Below are positions 43,689 through 54,576 of a stretch of 64,000 nt of DNA, in pieces. The stretch's first letter is position 1. Every line of letters starts with the position of its first letter. The notes beneath the pieces were generated by a model. The model was not told the origin of the DNA and did no database searches. It was given only the letters and a program-made list of their open reading frames with translations. The DNA is from Crotalaria pallida (lineage: Eukaryota; Streptophyta; Magnoliopsida; Fabales; Fabaceae). The translations under genes and the position numbers were made by a program. The stretch is from assembly GCA_037953625.1 (NCBI GenBank), contig CM075652.1, positions 11,924,501-11,988,500 of the forward strand. Direction: 5' to 3'.

Positions 43689-44648
43689 AGGCAACAGATG
43701 CCGCAACAACCTATGTTGTTCTGTGAGGTGTTTGATGTCTGGGGTATAGATTTCATGGGCCCCTTTCCTGTTTCTTTTGGTTTTTATTATATCTTACTTG
43801 CTGTGGATTATGTATCCAAATGGGTGGAAGCTAAGGCCACCAGGACTAATGATGCTCAGGTTGTTGTAGATTTTTTCAGGTCTAATATCCTTTGCAGGTT
43901 TGGCATACCTAGAGCCATAGTCAGTGATCAAGGCACACACTTCTGCAATAGATCCATGCAAGCTTTGCTCAAGAAGTATGGGGTTGTGCACAAAGTTTCT
44001 ACACCATATCACCCCCAAACCAATGGGCAAGCTGAGATTTCAAACAGAGAGATCAAGCGGATTTTGGAGAAGATGGTGAAGCCTAATAGAAAGGATTGGA
44101 GCACACGATTGGAGGATGCTCTATGGGCCCATCGGACTGCTTACAAGGCACCCATAGGGATGTCACCCTATCGGGTTGTCTTTGGTAAGGCATGCCACCT
44201 GCCTGTGGAGATAGAGCACCGTGCATATTGGGCTGTGAAGCAATGTAACTTAGCTCTTGATCAAGCGGGTGAGGAGAGGAAGCTGCAGTTGAGTGAGCTA
44301 GATGAGATCCGTTTGGAGGACTATGAGAATTCCAAGTTCTACAAAGAGAAGACCAAGAAGCTCCATGATAGCTCAATTTGCAGAAAGGAGTTCTTGGTTG
44401 GTCAAAAAGTGTTGCTCTACAACTCTAGGCTTGGACTCATGAGTGGAAAGCTCCGCTCTAAATGGATTGGACCGTTTGTAGTCACCCAGGTGTTTCCTTA
44501 TGGCATTGTGGAGATCAAGAGTGAGTCCACAGACAAGAGCTTCAAAGTCAATGGCCACCGACTCAAGCCTTTCCTCACTACCCCTTCTTTGGATGATGCA
44601 CCTGTGGAGGAAGCCTCATTGGTCGACCCCATTTTTGACCCACCATGA
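43689..44648 (+). pseudogene. Element C integrase catalytic core and C-terminus
   Basis: In-frame continuation of pol after the amber stop. It contains [13 protein letters not shown] (first Asp), [11 protein letters not shown] (second Asp) and [10 protein letters not shown] (Glu), the D,D,E triad. A C-terminal domain follows with [22 protein letters not shown] and VNGHRLKPF, the usual Gypsy GPY/F-like region. It ends at a stop at 44,646-44,648. Intact in itself but translationally separated from RT. Confidence 0.9.
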
Positions 44649-46117
44649 TTTAGGGAGTTTTCTTTTCTCCTTCTTTACTACTTTTATTCCACTTGTCTAT
44701 ATCTGTCTGATTCTGCTATTTGTTTTACATTGAGGACAATGTGTGATTTAAGTGTGGGGGGGGGGGGGAGTAGTTTAGGTTGCATATTTTTGCTTTGATT
44801 TTTTAGGTTTTGCTAAGTTTTGGGCATTTTCTTGCATGTTTTTGCTTCATTTTAGTAGAGTCTTGGTATCTTGTGTCTGAATTCATGCATTTCTGTGTGT
44901 AAAGTTGCTTTTGATAATTAAGAGGTGGTAACACTGTGATGGAATTGTCCCTTTTGTGAGGATTTGAGCCTTAATTGTGGGTGGATTGCTATATATGCCA
45001 CCTAATTTTTCTTTCATGTGTGATTGCACTCTGGATTACTTGCACTCTAGAACTTGACTTGACTCTTGTTGATACTTGATATTCCCATGCACATTTTGAA
45101 ATGATTTAGGCATTGTTTTTTCTTGAATAAGCCACTAGCCATATGAGCCTACCTTGAATGAATTTATCCTTTGATAGCCCCTTTGAGCCTTTATATCCCT
45201 TTTCTTTGTTCTTTAGCTCATTACAAGCCTATGACTGAAAAACCATGATTGTCCTAACCTTAGGGAATGTTGGAGCTTTGGAATTGTTTTGGGAATGGGT
45301 ATTAAGTAAGCGAGGGTGCTTTGTTCTTCATCTCTTGTGAGTTCTGGGCTTTGCCTCTATGGTCGGTGATGTAATTATGGCTTTATCTCATTATGTCATT
45401 TTTGTTGTTTCTTCTTTTCTTTCGTTCATGAAGTTCTGCAATGTAATGCAATTCAAAAAAAAAAAAGAAGAAGAAGAAGAAGAAGAAGAAAAAGAAAAAA
45501 AAATGGAATAAAAGGTTGATTGAGGCATGGAGGATTGGAATTAGAGGTTGTTGTTATGTTTACCATTTCATTCTGGGGTGGATTGTGTTTATTTATTTTT
45601 TTTTTACTTGTTCCCCATTGCTCCTCTATTCCCTGGGTTTTAGCTACATTTCCCATATTTTTATCCTACCTTGTCCTTGGCCCCATTACAACCCTGAAAA
45701 GACCTTTTGATCTTAATGTGCATGTGTGTTGATTGTTGATGTTAGAGGCTTGTCAAGCCTATGGTTGTGTTTGTTTTTCATGATGTGCCTTGAGTGTAAA
45801 CACTATTGAGTGATCCTTGTGAGTTTCTATCATCTTTGTGACTACCCTCTTGATGTCATTGGTTTTCTTTGCATATTTGAAATAATTGGATGATGTTCAT
45901 GGATGCTTTGATTCTTTGGTCCTTATTTTCTTCATGTGCTCGATTTTGCCCATTTCTTTGCATTTCCTAGAATTCATTGTGAAGTATGTAATCTCTTAGG
46001 TTTGCATTCATTAGTTGTAGTAATCTTGTTGCATGATTCACTTTGGTGCATATTGATTTTCTCAGTCCTAATTCTTAGTTTTGCCCAGGAGTGCAAAAGG
46101 ATAAGTGTGGGGGTATT
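44649..46117 (+). other. Element C 3' non-coding region
   Basis: About 1.5 kb where Athila relatives may carry an env-like gene. No long frame is present. It holds a run of thirteen G at 44,756-44,768 in AAGTGTG(G)n, an (AAG)n-rich microsatellite at 45,459-45,500 and the polypurine tract AAGTGTGGGGGTATT at 46,103-46,117 next to the 3' LTR. Small hydrophobic open frames near 45,500-45,730 are T-rich artefacts. Confidence 0.7.
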
Positions 46118-47242
46118 TGATGAGCATTTTATTTCCCATTATTCCTTGCATTATTTTACTCCTATTATTGATACTTGTTGCCTATTTGACATTGTTTAGC
46201 TTGATTTAGTGATTTAGAGTTTATTGGACTAATATTCTGAATATTGTTTAATTTGGGATTATTTAGCCTAATTAATTCTATTTCTATTTTCAGGTCATAT
46301 TTGGCACAAGGGCTTTTTGGACATTTTGGGAATGAAGATTTAATTTTGGAAGAGAAGATATATGATGAAGTGAAGATTGTAATCTATCTTTAGGATTAGT
46401 TGAGATTTAGTTATATCTTTTAAGATTTAGATTTTATCTATAAGATATTTTTAGATTTAATTTAGAGATAAGCTTTCCTTAGGATTTGGGCCCATGATTT
46501 AGGCCCGTTTTGTGATTTAAAAAGCCAAATTCGTGTAAACCCTTGGGGAGAGACCTTCCATTCACGTTTTTTTTACATTCTCTCTCATAGAGAAGGCTTA
46601 GTTTTGCTCTCCAAGCTTGTGGTGGCTGCTAGGGTTTCTCTCTCTTCCCTTTTCTACACGTTTTTGGTATTTTTCTTCATGGAAGGCTAAACTCTTAGGT
46701 TAAATCCCTTTGGTAATGTATCACATACTCTTGAGGTTTTGTTCTTAATGCTATTTCGTTTTTATTCACTGTTTTCATGCTTATTGATATGTTATGGTTC
46801 GCTTAGTTCCATTGTATAGAGATAATCCATGTGTATGAATGCTTAATTTATGCAAACTCGTAAAAACTCCATGCTTTGGCTTTTAATGCTTAATTAGAGG
46901 TTTGGGTTTTGGGGTGAGAATTGAATTTTCGCTTAGTATTTAATTCTCACGAGTTGGACAGTGAAGAGGAAAGAAATTGATCTTTTGTGACCGATGATAG
47001 AGTTGTGAACGCGAGCCAAAGGGGTTTATCCGCTTTTCCTTATCTGTTTCTTCGTTTTGATTTAATTCTGTTTTGATTTCAATTATTCAATATTCAATAC
47101 AAAAAAAAAACCCCCTGTTTTCTATGCATACTATGTGTTCGACCTTTTTCTTGATAAGATATTCCTTGGGAGACGACCTAGGAGTCACTTCCTAGTACTA
47201 TACTTAAACTGTTTTTATTTGTATCGGGTACGGCCTCGATCA
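46118..47242 (+). repeat. Element C 3' LTR
   Basis: Begins TGATGAGCATTTTATTTCCC and ends GGCCTCGATCA. It differs from the 5' LTR by a few substitutions, an A-run length change and a 5-bp indel. Confidence 0.9.
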
Positions 47243-47247
47243 ATAAT

Positions 47248-48109
47248 CCACACACCAAGGCTTCACTTTGCTTGATTCACAACCAAGACTTCTTCTTCTT
47301 CAATGAGAAATTTGCTTGATGATAATCGACACACCAAGTCTTCTTGTTTGTTGTAGATGGCTTGCCTCTTGCAAAGATTACAACACAATTGAAAACACAA
47401 TGATACTCCTATGAATCTCTTTCAATAGCTATGACAAATCAACATAAGAGATTCAAAGGTTCTTGATCAAAGAATGTGAAAATAGAAAGCTTTTGATATT
47501 TGAAATTAAGAGAGAATAGAGTGGCTTGATTTATTGTAAAACTTGTATGAAAATGATTCTAGATGATCACAAAGATTAGGAAAAGGTTTATGTAGAATAC
47601 CCAAAAGTTAGAGCAATTAAAAACTGATTTTGAGAAGTGAAAATCGTATTTTAAAAAACCAGTACAATAGGTCTTAATGGATTAAATTTCAGTTTAATCG
47701 ATTAAGCACCGATTAAGCACCGATTAAGAACCGATTAAGTACCAATTAAATCTGGAAAATCACATAGAAACTTGTTTTCTCAAAACTAAACCTTTCCTTT
47801 CAAACCTTTAAGCCACCTATTGATTTTAGGTTAAGTGAAAACTCAAATTATGATTTAATCATGACTATGATAGAGATTCACTACCCTCTATAGAACTCTA
47901 CCCAAACTCATCAAATAAAAGACTAAGTCTAGAGAGGCAAAAGATAAAACAATAAAAAAACTCAAACTAGATCTTCAAGTCTTCATGAGCTTGTTCTCTC
48001 TTCTTCCTTTGATGATTGTTGTTGTTTGTTGAGCTTGAACTTGATCAACACCTTTGTAGCTTGTTCAAAACCTTTTGTCATTATCAAAACATTCTCAATG
48101 GAACTTACA
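47248..48109 (-). repeat. Element B 5' LTR, outer part
   Basis: Continues the LTR after element C and its ATAAT duplication (47,243-47,247). The total LTR is 1,623 bp, 11 bp longer than the 3' LTR. The excess is one extra GCACCGATTAA unit near 47,705-47,727. Confidence 0.9.
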
Positions 48110-48114
48110 CAAAT

Positions 48115-48501
48115 TAAGTTGGGGAAAATCATTTTCATAACCTAGGTAATTAATAAGAATATAGGTGTTAATCTTTTTCGCTGAATCTCTGATCTTACGT
48201 GTTGATTGATTGATTTTCGTATGCGTTTGAAAAAGTGATTTTTTTTCAGTTTCTGATAGATCTAATCGATTAAGGAAGTTCATAATCGATTAAGACATTT
48301 TGACTTTTCTGATCTTAATCGATTAGAATTCAGTTTAATCGATTAAGTGCTGACAACTTTGCAAAAATAATTCGTTTTAATTGTTTCGATTCATTTCTTT
48401 CGAAAATCTTTCAAGGTTTCTTTTACACCTATTCAACCCCCCCTTCTAGGTGTTCTCCTAGGGTTTCTTAGTTGTTTTAACCACCAATTGCGGTTTCCTC
48501 A
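48115..48501 (+). repeat. Element A 3' LTR, right part
   Basis: The remaining 387 bp of the 3' LTR (TAAGTTGGGG ... TTTCCTCA). The duplicated target CAAAT is at 48,110-48,114. With the left part the LTR totals 1,614 bp against 1,613 in the 5' LTR. Confidence 0.9.
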
Positions 48502-48506
48502 TAATT

Positions 48507-50984
48507 TAGTTAGCTCACACGTCTACATCTCCTCCATATCCTCCCAAGCCTAATCGGAAGCAAACAGGATGTACATGAACCTTAACCCATGCAGGTCCAA
48601 CTGTCGAGAAATCATCATCATGATCATAATCACATTTCACATTATTCATCATATCAATCGGGGCCGAATACCATTTGACAGTCAGCCTCGTTCAGGTTCC
48701 CTCTCACCGTTTCAAATTTGATCAAGGGGGCGACAGTACTTTTCTAGTTCGCAGTGCAGAACATGCTACGATCCCCTGTGTATTAATCCCCGATCACATA
48801 TAGACTAGTTCCGCCTAGAAAAGCACTCTAGGTTACTTGACGTATCATCGTCATCACCCTCCCCTATCACAATCGCACACCTTAGTATCCACAGATAAAC
48901 AGGGTATCTTCCTCTCCACTACTTCACACTCAAACTCGCCGCATTAGCCACTGTCTTTTATTGTTTTATTAAGGCTTATTAATCCTAAGGTTTGGTCGAT
49001 TCACTCTTGTTCATCCCTTCAGTGAACCTAGACATCTAATTAAAATATTTACATTAACATTTCCCCATCAAAACATGCTCAACAAAATCAAGGGCTCGGA
49101 ACCACAGCATACGGCTCACGTGGCCAGCACCATCCTCAACCTGGCAAGCACGTTAAGAACATCGTGCACATCAGGGAGATCCATCTTTCACAACTCAGGG
49201 CATTCTTGACAAATCATAATCTCAATATCCTCTTATTTTTTTCACATAACTTTAATTTTTTTGACATCTTTTATTTAATCAATTCTTAGAATCAGAACAT
49301 TACAAATGTCTTTCAAATCGTAAGCATGCTTCACATGAATCAAAATGAAATAGAATAAATATCATGCATGAATAGGCCTAGCATAATCATGTTATCATAT
49401 GAGCATAACAAATCATACATCATCATCACATACGTAAAGAAGTGACATTAGTCTTTTGTATGAGAGACAAACAGACAAACAAGTTGCCCTCACACTACTT
49501 AACCGTTTAGATCACGGTTCCGATTTGAAATAATCGAAACTAAAAATCAAACCATCATGACATAACATTCCAGATAAGCTCTTATTCTCACCTTGATTGA
49601 AATCAGAAACTCTTAAAGGATCCACAAATCTTTGACCTTCCCTTCCGTGATTGATGTTGATACCTTTAATTCCTCGTGTTAAACATAACATATTAATGTA
49701 AAAATTCCCAAATGAAATACTTATTTATAACTACTCTTGTAAAATCTCAAGACTTAGATTAAATCCTTTCGGGTAAAACAAAAACACAATTTTTTTCTCA
49801 ATTTATTTCAAAGCAACACAATAATATAGATTAAGTTTTGTTTTTCCTGATTATAAGAATTGGAATAATGTAATGCTTGGAAATAGAATTTGAATTGAAG
49901 TGGAGAATTGTAACTAGATTGGCTTAATTGAAAGTGTGAACCCTTCATAGAAGGTGACATACTTCTAATTAAGTTTTTGGCGTTTTTCTTTAAATCTTGA
50001 ACCCTTCCTAGAAGGTGGCAAGATTTCTAGATTAATGGCCTTAGGTGTGTATTTATGAATTTGCTGGTTGGTAATGAATTTTATTCTCTACCAAAAAAAC
50101 ATAATAACTTAAATACGTCAAAACACTTTGAGAATAATTATCAAATAAAATTTCAACAAAACAATTAGCTGCTGGTCCACCTTGGACAGCAACCTATTCG
50201 AACCCGAAAACACCGAAAAACTCAACTTTTTCAATCCAACTTTTTCCTAAATCAAATATCACTTGAAACTTAAACTTTAAATCACTTGGACGCATTTTTA
50301 AAATTGAAAACAAGTTTAAAAAAATCTGGACAGCAAAGGATTAAGTCCATAAATCACATTTTAGAAACCCGAAAACACCGTAAAGTCACATTTTAATTCA
50401 TATAGCACTTTAGCATAAAACAAACACTCAAACACTTCATTTTTCAAGCTTTAACACCAAAAACAAAGCTTGAGCAGCCACTACACATACCCAATAATTT
50501 CAATTAAATCGAACTAGATCAATCCATAATCAATTAATTTTCCAAAAACTAGTCACGTAACCAAATACCCATCAAACATCACTTAAATAATTAAACGACA
50601 TACAACACTTTAACAAATCAAAACATATAATCAAGTAACTCATGTTCCTTTAACATTCAATTAATTTAAGCAAGTAAACACATAGTCAACTAATTAACAA
50701 GTAGCACTTAGAACAATTCAACTTACCCCTAAACTAAACACTTAAACCGAAAATAAACAACAAACACTAACTCTTTAATTTTTATTTTCCCACAACTCAT
50801 ACATGCTTCAAACAACATTGAACACTTAACAAAATAAATCACTTCCCTCATGATCATGCTTAAACCGAATTATGCATCAAAATAAACCAAAATCAATTTA
50901 CTTTCTAAGACTCACTAAAGCATTTAAACAAACATTTCTCAACTAAACTTTAACATATAATCACTTAACTAACTCTAAATCAAG
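48507..50984 (-). other. LTR F interior segment between elements A and E
   Basis: Plain remnant of LTR F with no long open frame. The part from 50,100 to 50,980 is A- and C-rich on the plus strand. Nothing else was recognised. Confidence 0.5.
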
Positions 50985-50989
50985 TATAT

Positions 50990-52505
50990 TGTTAGAATCG
51001 GCCTCAAACCTCGAGAAGGGGGTGAATCGAGTTTTATTAATTTTATTGGAAATTACTCAAATGATAGAAAAATTGTTTTATGGAGAGATTAAATTTTTGA
51101 GCGTGAAGGCGCAGCGATAGATATGAAAATAAAATAGAGTGGCATGGAAATGATTTAAACAAAATATAGCAGAAAATAAAAAGATAAGGGAAGAGGAACA
51201 CACAAACCAATTTATACTGGTTCAGTCTTTCCAGCGAAAGACCTACGTCCAGTCCCCAAGCGACCCGCTTGAGCTATTTATAACCTTTGAATTGAGCCGC
51301 ACCCAATTACAACCAAGAACGCCCTGCACACTACTAGGAACCTCCGTTCGCTAAGGACCTCAATAAATTCACACAAGGGTTCTTCACCCTACAAGGATTC
51401 GATCCTTCACATCTAGGGAGCCATTCCCTACAACTAAGGTTGAATACACGATATTGATGTGAGTGATACAATAATGTGTTCTAGAAAACACTAATACAAC
51501 AATTAAGCTTCTATGGCAATCAAGTCAAGTCACAAGAGTATAGGCCAAAAGTAAGGTTTTCTTCTCAAAAATATAAGAACGTGAAAAGATTGATTAAGGA
51601 GAAGAGAGAAGAGAGAACGTGAAAAGATTGATTAAGGAGAAGAGAGAAGAGAGAACTTGAATAGCAGAAGAAGTATTAGAATTTGAAGGAATTGATTTTC
51701 AAAACAATAAATAAAACATGTTTTAAAATCAAAAGCAAATCATAAAGATTGGAAAAATAAAACTAAAGATTTGATTCTTAAAACAAAAAAGGAATTAATT
51801 CAAAAATCATATCTAAAACGAATTTCAGAAATAAATCAGAATCAAATAAGTAAAAAACAAATCTGGAAACAATTCAGATTGATTCTGACACGGATTTCAA
51901 AAATACTTAAAAGTAATCGATTACTTATCCAAGGTAATCGATTATTCCTTTTATGTGAAAACAGTGAAATTCATTTTTTAAGAAAGTAATTGATTATTTA
52001 AAACAATGTAATCGATTATCTGCTTCCTGTGAGAAAGGTAATTGATGGTTACATAAGGTAATCGATTATCTCCAATTAAAAATCCCAGGTCATAACTCAG
52101 AAACATAGTAATCGATTATCCAGGAGAGGTAATCGATTACTTCTGCTTATTTTCATAAAATTGATTTTCTAAAGCAGAGTATGTAACCATAGGTTTTCAA
52201 AAACGTTTTTAGTAGAAAATCTAACTTAAAACGATTTCAAAAACATTCTTTTTCTTCTCCTTAACTTAAACTTATTTTGGCCATGATACACTTGTAATAA
52301 AAACTTCCTTCCCTTATAATTGTTCCTATGGGAAAAGCTTCTAACTTAGATACTCTATTTGCTTGAACTTGAGCCTTGAGCTTGATTGATAGACCTTGTT
52401 TGTTATCATCAAAACACTCTTTACGTCCTTGATAGACCTTGTTTGAACTTCTAGAAATCTTCTAGCATAACTCTTTACGTCCTTGGGAAAGCTTGACTTC
52501 CAACA
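50990..52505 (-). repeat. Element E 3' LTR
   Basis: On the plus strand TGTTAGAATCGGC ... GACTTCCAACA. It holds a cluster of AATCGATT palindromes at 51,915-52,145 and the stem-loop at 51,225-51,242. The polypurine tract AAAAAAGGGGGAG (minus strand) abuts at 52,506. Confidence 0.9.
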
Positions 52506-52845
52506 CTCCCCCTTTTTTATGATGACAAACACTTTCTAACTATCTGCATCACAAGCATTAAGCAAGCAAATATATACCAATATAAACAATAGCAATATAC
52601 CCAACTAGGAATTTAAATTGAAATAATTGAAATAAACAGGGAATATAGTAGAAAAATATAATGAGCTCCCCCTACAAAAATGGTTAATTCAAATATAATG
52701 AGCCATGATATTCAGAATTCTTCTCCCCCTTTTGTCAACATCAAAAAATGGAGGGAAGATAGACAAACGATATTTTAATCCCCCTGAAACATTGAATAGA
52801 TACGTTAATAATAACAAGCAGGGAATAAATATGCATGTCATGCAA

Positions 52846-53640
52846 TCACTCTCCAAGTGATGCACAAGTTAAGCCAAGTTCTCCACGAATATAAAAGAAG
52901 CTTTCTTTCGGAAACGGTTTCGTGAAGATATCAGCTAACTGTCTAGATGTGTTCACATATTCAATCATGCAATCACCTATGGCTATATGATCACGAATAA
53001 AATGATGATGAATCTCTATGTGCTTTGTACGTGAATGTTGCACTGGGTTTTTAGTAATGTTGATTGCACTAGTGTTATCACATTTAATGGGAATGTGATC
53101 TAGACTTACACCAAAGTCTAGGAGTTGCTGTTTTAACCATAAGATTTGTGCACAACAGCTACCCGCAGCGACATACTCAGCCTCAGCTGTAGATAGGGCT
53201 ACACTAGACTGCTTCTTACTGGCCCATGACACTAAAGAACTGCCTAAGAGATGACAAGTGTCGCTCGTGCTTTTTCTATCTATTTTACACCCAGCAAAAT
53301 CAGAATCGGAATACTCAACAAGGTTACAAGTGGAACCTTTAGGATACCATAAACCCATATCAGTTGTGCCAGATAAGTATTTCATTATCCTTTTGATAGC
53401 AACCAAGTGCATTTCTTTTGGATTCGCTTGAAAACGCGCACACATACATACACTAAACATGATATCCAGCCTACTTGTCGTTAAATAAAGAAATGAACCG
53501 ATCTTACCTCTATACTTTGTAAGTTCAATAGGTTTACCTCCTTCATCTTTATCTAGATAGCATGTGGTGCTCATTGGTGTTGCAACTGCCTTGGCCTTGT
53601 CCATGCCAAATCTTTTCAATAGTTCCTTGCATTATTTTGT
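52846..53640 (-). pseudogene. Element E RT C-terminal linker and RNase H
   Basis: Frame reads LTKYRGKIGSFLYLTTSRLDI, IKRIMKYLSGTTDMGLWYPKG, YSDSDFAGCKIDRKSTSDTC, SWASKKQSSVALSTAEAEYVAA and HIEIHHHFIRD, the Ty1/Copia RNase H with its conserved Asp/Glu residues. It is in the same frame as the RT segment but separated by an ochre stop near 53,640 (upstream ISFIS-type residues end there). It ends at TCASLGE, close to the 3' purine tracts. Confidence 0.85.
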
Positions 53641-54402
53641 TTAACTAATGAAGAACTCATCCTTTGCTTGTTTAATTTGCAATCCAAGGAAGAAATTCAG
53701 TTCGCCCATCATAGACATCTCGAACTCTTCCTGCATTATACTTGAAAATTCCTTGCAAAGGGATTCATTAGTAGCACCAAATATAATATCATCAACATAA
53801 ATTTGAACTAAAAGAATGTCATTTCCTTTCTTTTTGATAAAAAGTGTGTTGTCAACCTTCCCTATTTCAAAATCCTTTTCTAATAAAAATTTGCTCAATC
53901 GCTCATACCATGCTCTAGGAGCTTGTTTGAGATCATAAAGAGCCTTTTTCAATTTATAAACATAATCAGGATGTTCAAAATTTTCAAAACCAGGAGGTTG
54001 ACTAACATACACTTATTCGTTTATAAAACCATTTAGAAAGGCACTATTTACGTCCGTTTGATATAATTTAAAATTTAAAGTGCATGCAAAGGCTAATAGC
54101 AACCTAATAGCTTCCAACCTAGCAATAGGGGCAAACGTTTCATCATAATCTATCCCCTCTTGTTGGTTGTAGCCTTGTGTAATAAATCTAGCTTTGTTTC
54201 GAATAATTATACCAGTCTCATCAAGTTTGTTTTTAAAAATCCATTTTGTTCCAATAATTTGATGAGAATCAGGTCTAGGAACGAGTTCCCAAACCTGGTT
54301 TCTTTCGAATTGGTTTAATTCTTCTTGCATAGCTAGCAGCCAATGTTCATCAACTGAAGCCTCAGAAATATCCTTAGGCTCTACTTGAGAAATGAAGGCC
54401 AT
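53641..54402 (-). pseudogene. Element E reverse transcriptase
   Basis: Copia RT. Segment 54,402-54,013 carries WLLAMQEELNQFERNQVWEL, GTKWIFKNKLDETG and QTDVNSAFLNGFINE. An in-frame ochre codon at about 54,010-54,012 follows. Then 54,009-53,641 carries [30 protein letters not shown] and [12 protein letters not shown] with the catalytic YVDD. Two stops within one domain mean no active enzyme is made. Confidence 0.9.
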
Positions 54403-54576
54403 ATGGTTACATAGGTTACTAATAGAGTTTCGAGTACTTACACCTTTTGAGATATCACCTATTACTTGATCGATCGGATGATGTCGTGATGTCTTCCATT
54501 CAATGGGTAATTACGAATTATGTCCATTTGAATTTCCATGAGATTGCACTTCTTCCTCATTGATTTCATCCGACTT

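Larger units (their letters stand above)
37165..47242 (+). mobile_element. Element C: Athila-like Ty3/Gypsy retrotransposon, 10.1 kb
   Basis: Plus-strand element inserted in B's 5' LTR, with perfect duplication ATAAT (37,160-37,164 and 47,243-47,247). LTRs of 1,120 and 1,125 bp differ at only a few positions. The primer site TGGCGCCGTTGCCGGGGA is typical of the Athila/Tat lineage. Gag, protease, RT, RNase H and integrase are in Gypsy order. About 1.5 kb of non-coding DNA follows integrase, with no env-like frame. Two in-frame stops and two frameshifts disable it. Similar envelope-less Athila relatives are known in soybean. Confidence 0.92.
32278..48109 (-). mobile_element. Element B: inverted gag-only Sirevirus-like copy
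   Basis: Second copy of the A family on the minus strand, inserted in A's 3' LTR with perfect 5-bp duplication CAAAT (32,273-32,277 and 48,110-48,114). It has complete LTRs, an iMet primer site, a 595-codon gag and no pol. Its 5' LTR is split by Gypsy element C. Without C it is about 5.7 kb. Confidence 0.9.
27097..48501 (+). mobile_element. Element A: gag-only Sirevirus-like Copia retrotransposon
   Basis: Plus-strand element with TSD TAATT at 27,092-27,096 and 48,502-48,506. Parts in order: 5' LTR, iMet primer site, a 595-codon gag, a short A/G-rich 3' region, polypurine tract and 3' LTR. The 3' LTR was cut by insertion of element B. Without B the element is about 5.6 kb. It has no protease, integrase or RT and so is non-autonomous. 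Gag organisation (UBN2, CCHC knuckle, long coiled coil, second knuckle) and repeated polypurine tracts match the Sirevirus branch of Ty1/Copia. Confidence 0.9.

Noticed and set aside
45453..45732. Small hydrophobic frames as an env-like gene of element C
   Set aside because: Only 60-70 codons, T-rich and beside an AAG microsatellite. No signal peptide, surface domain or splice acceptor is evident.
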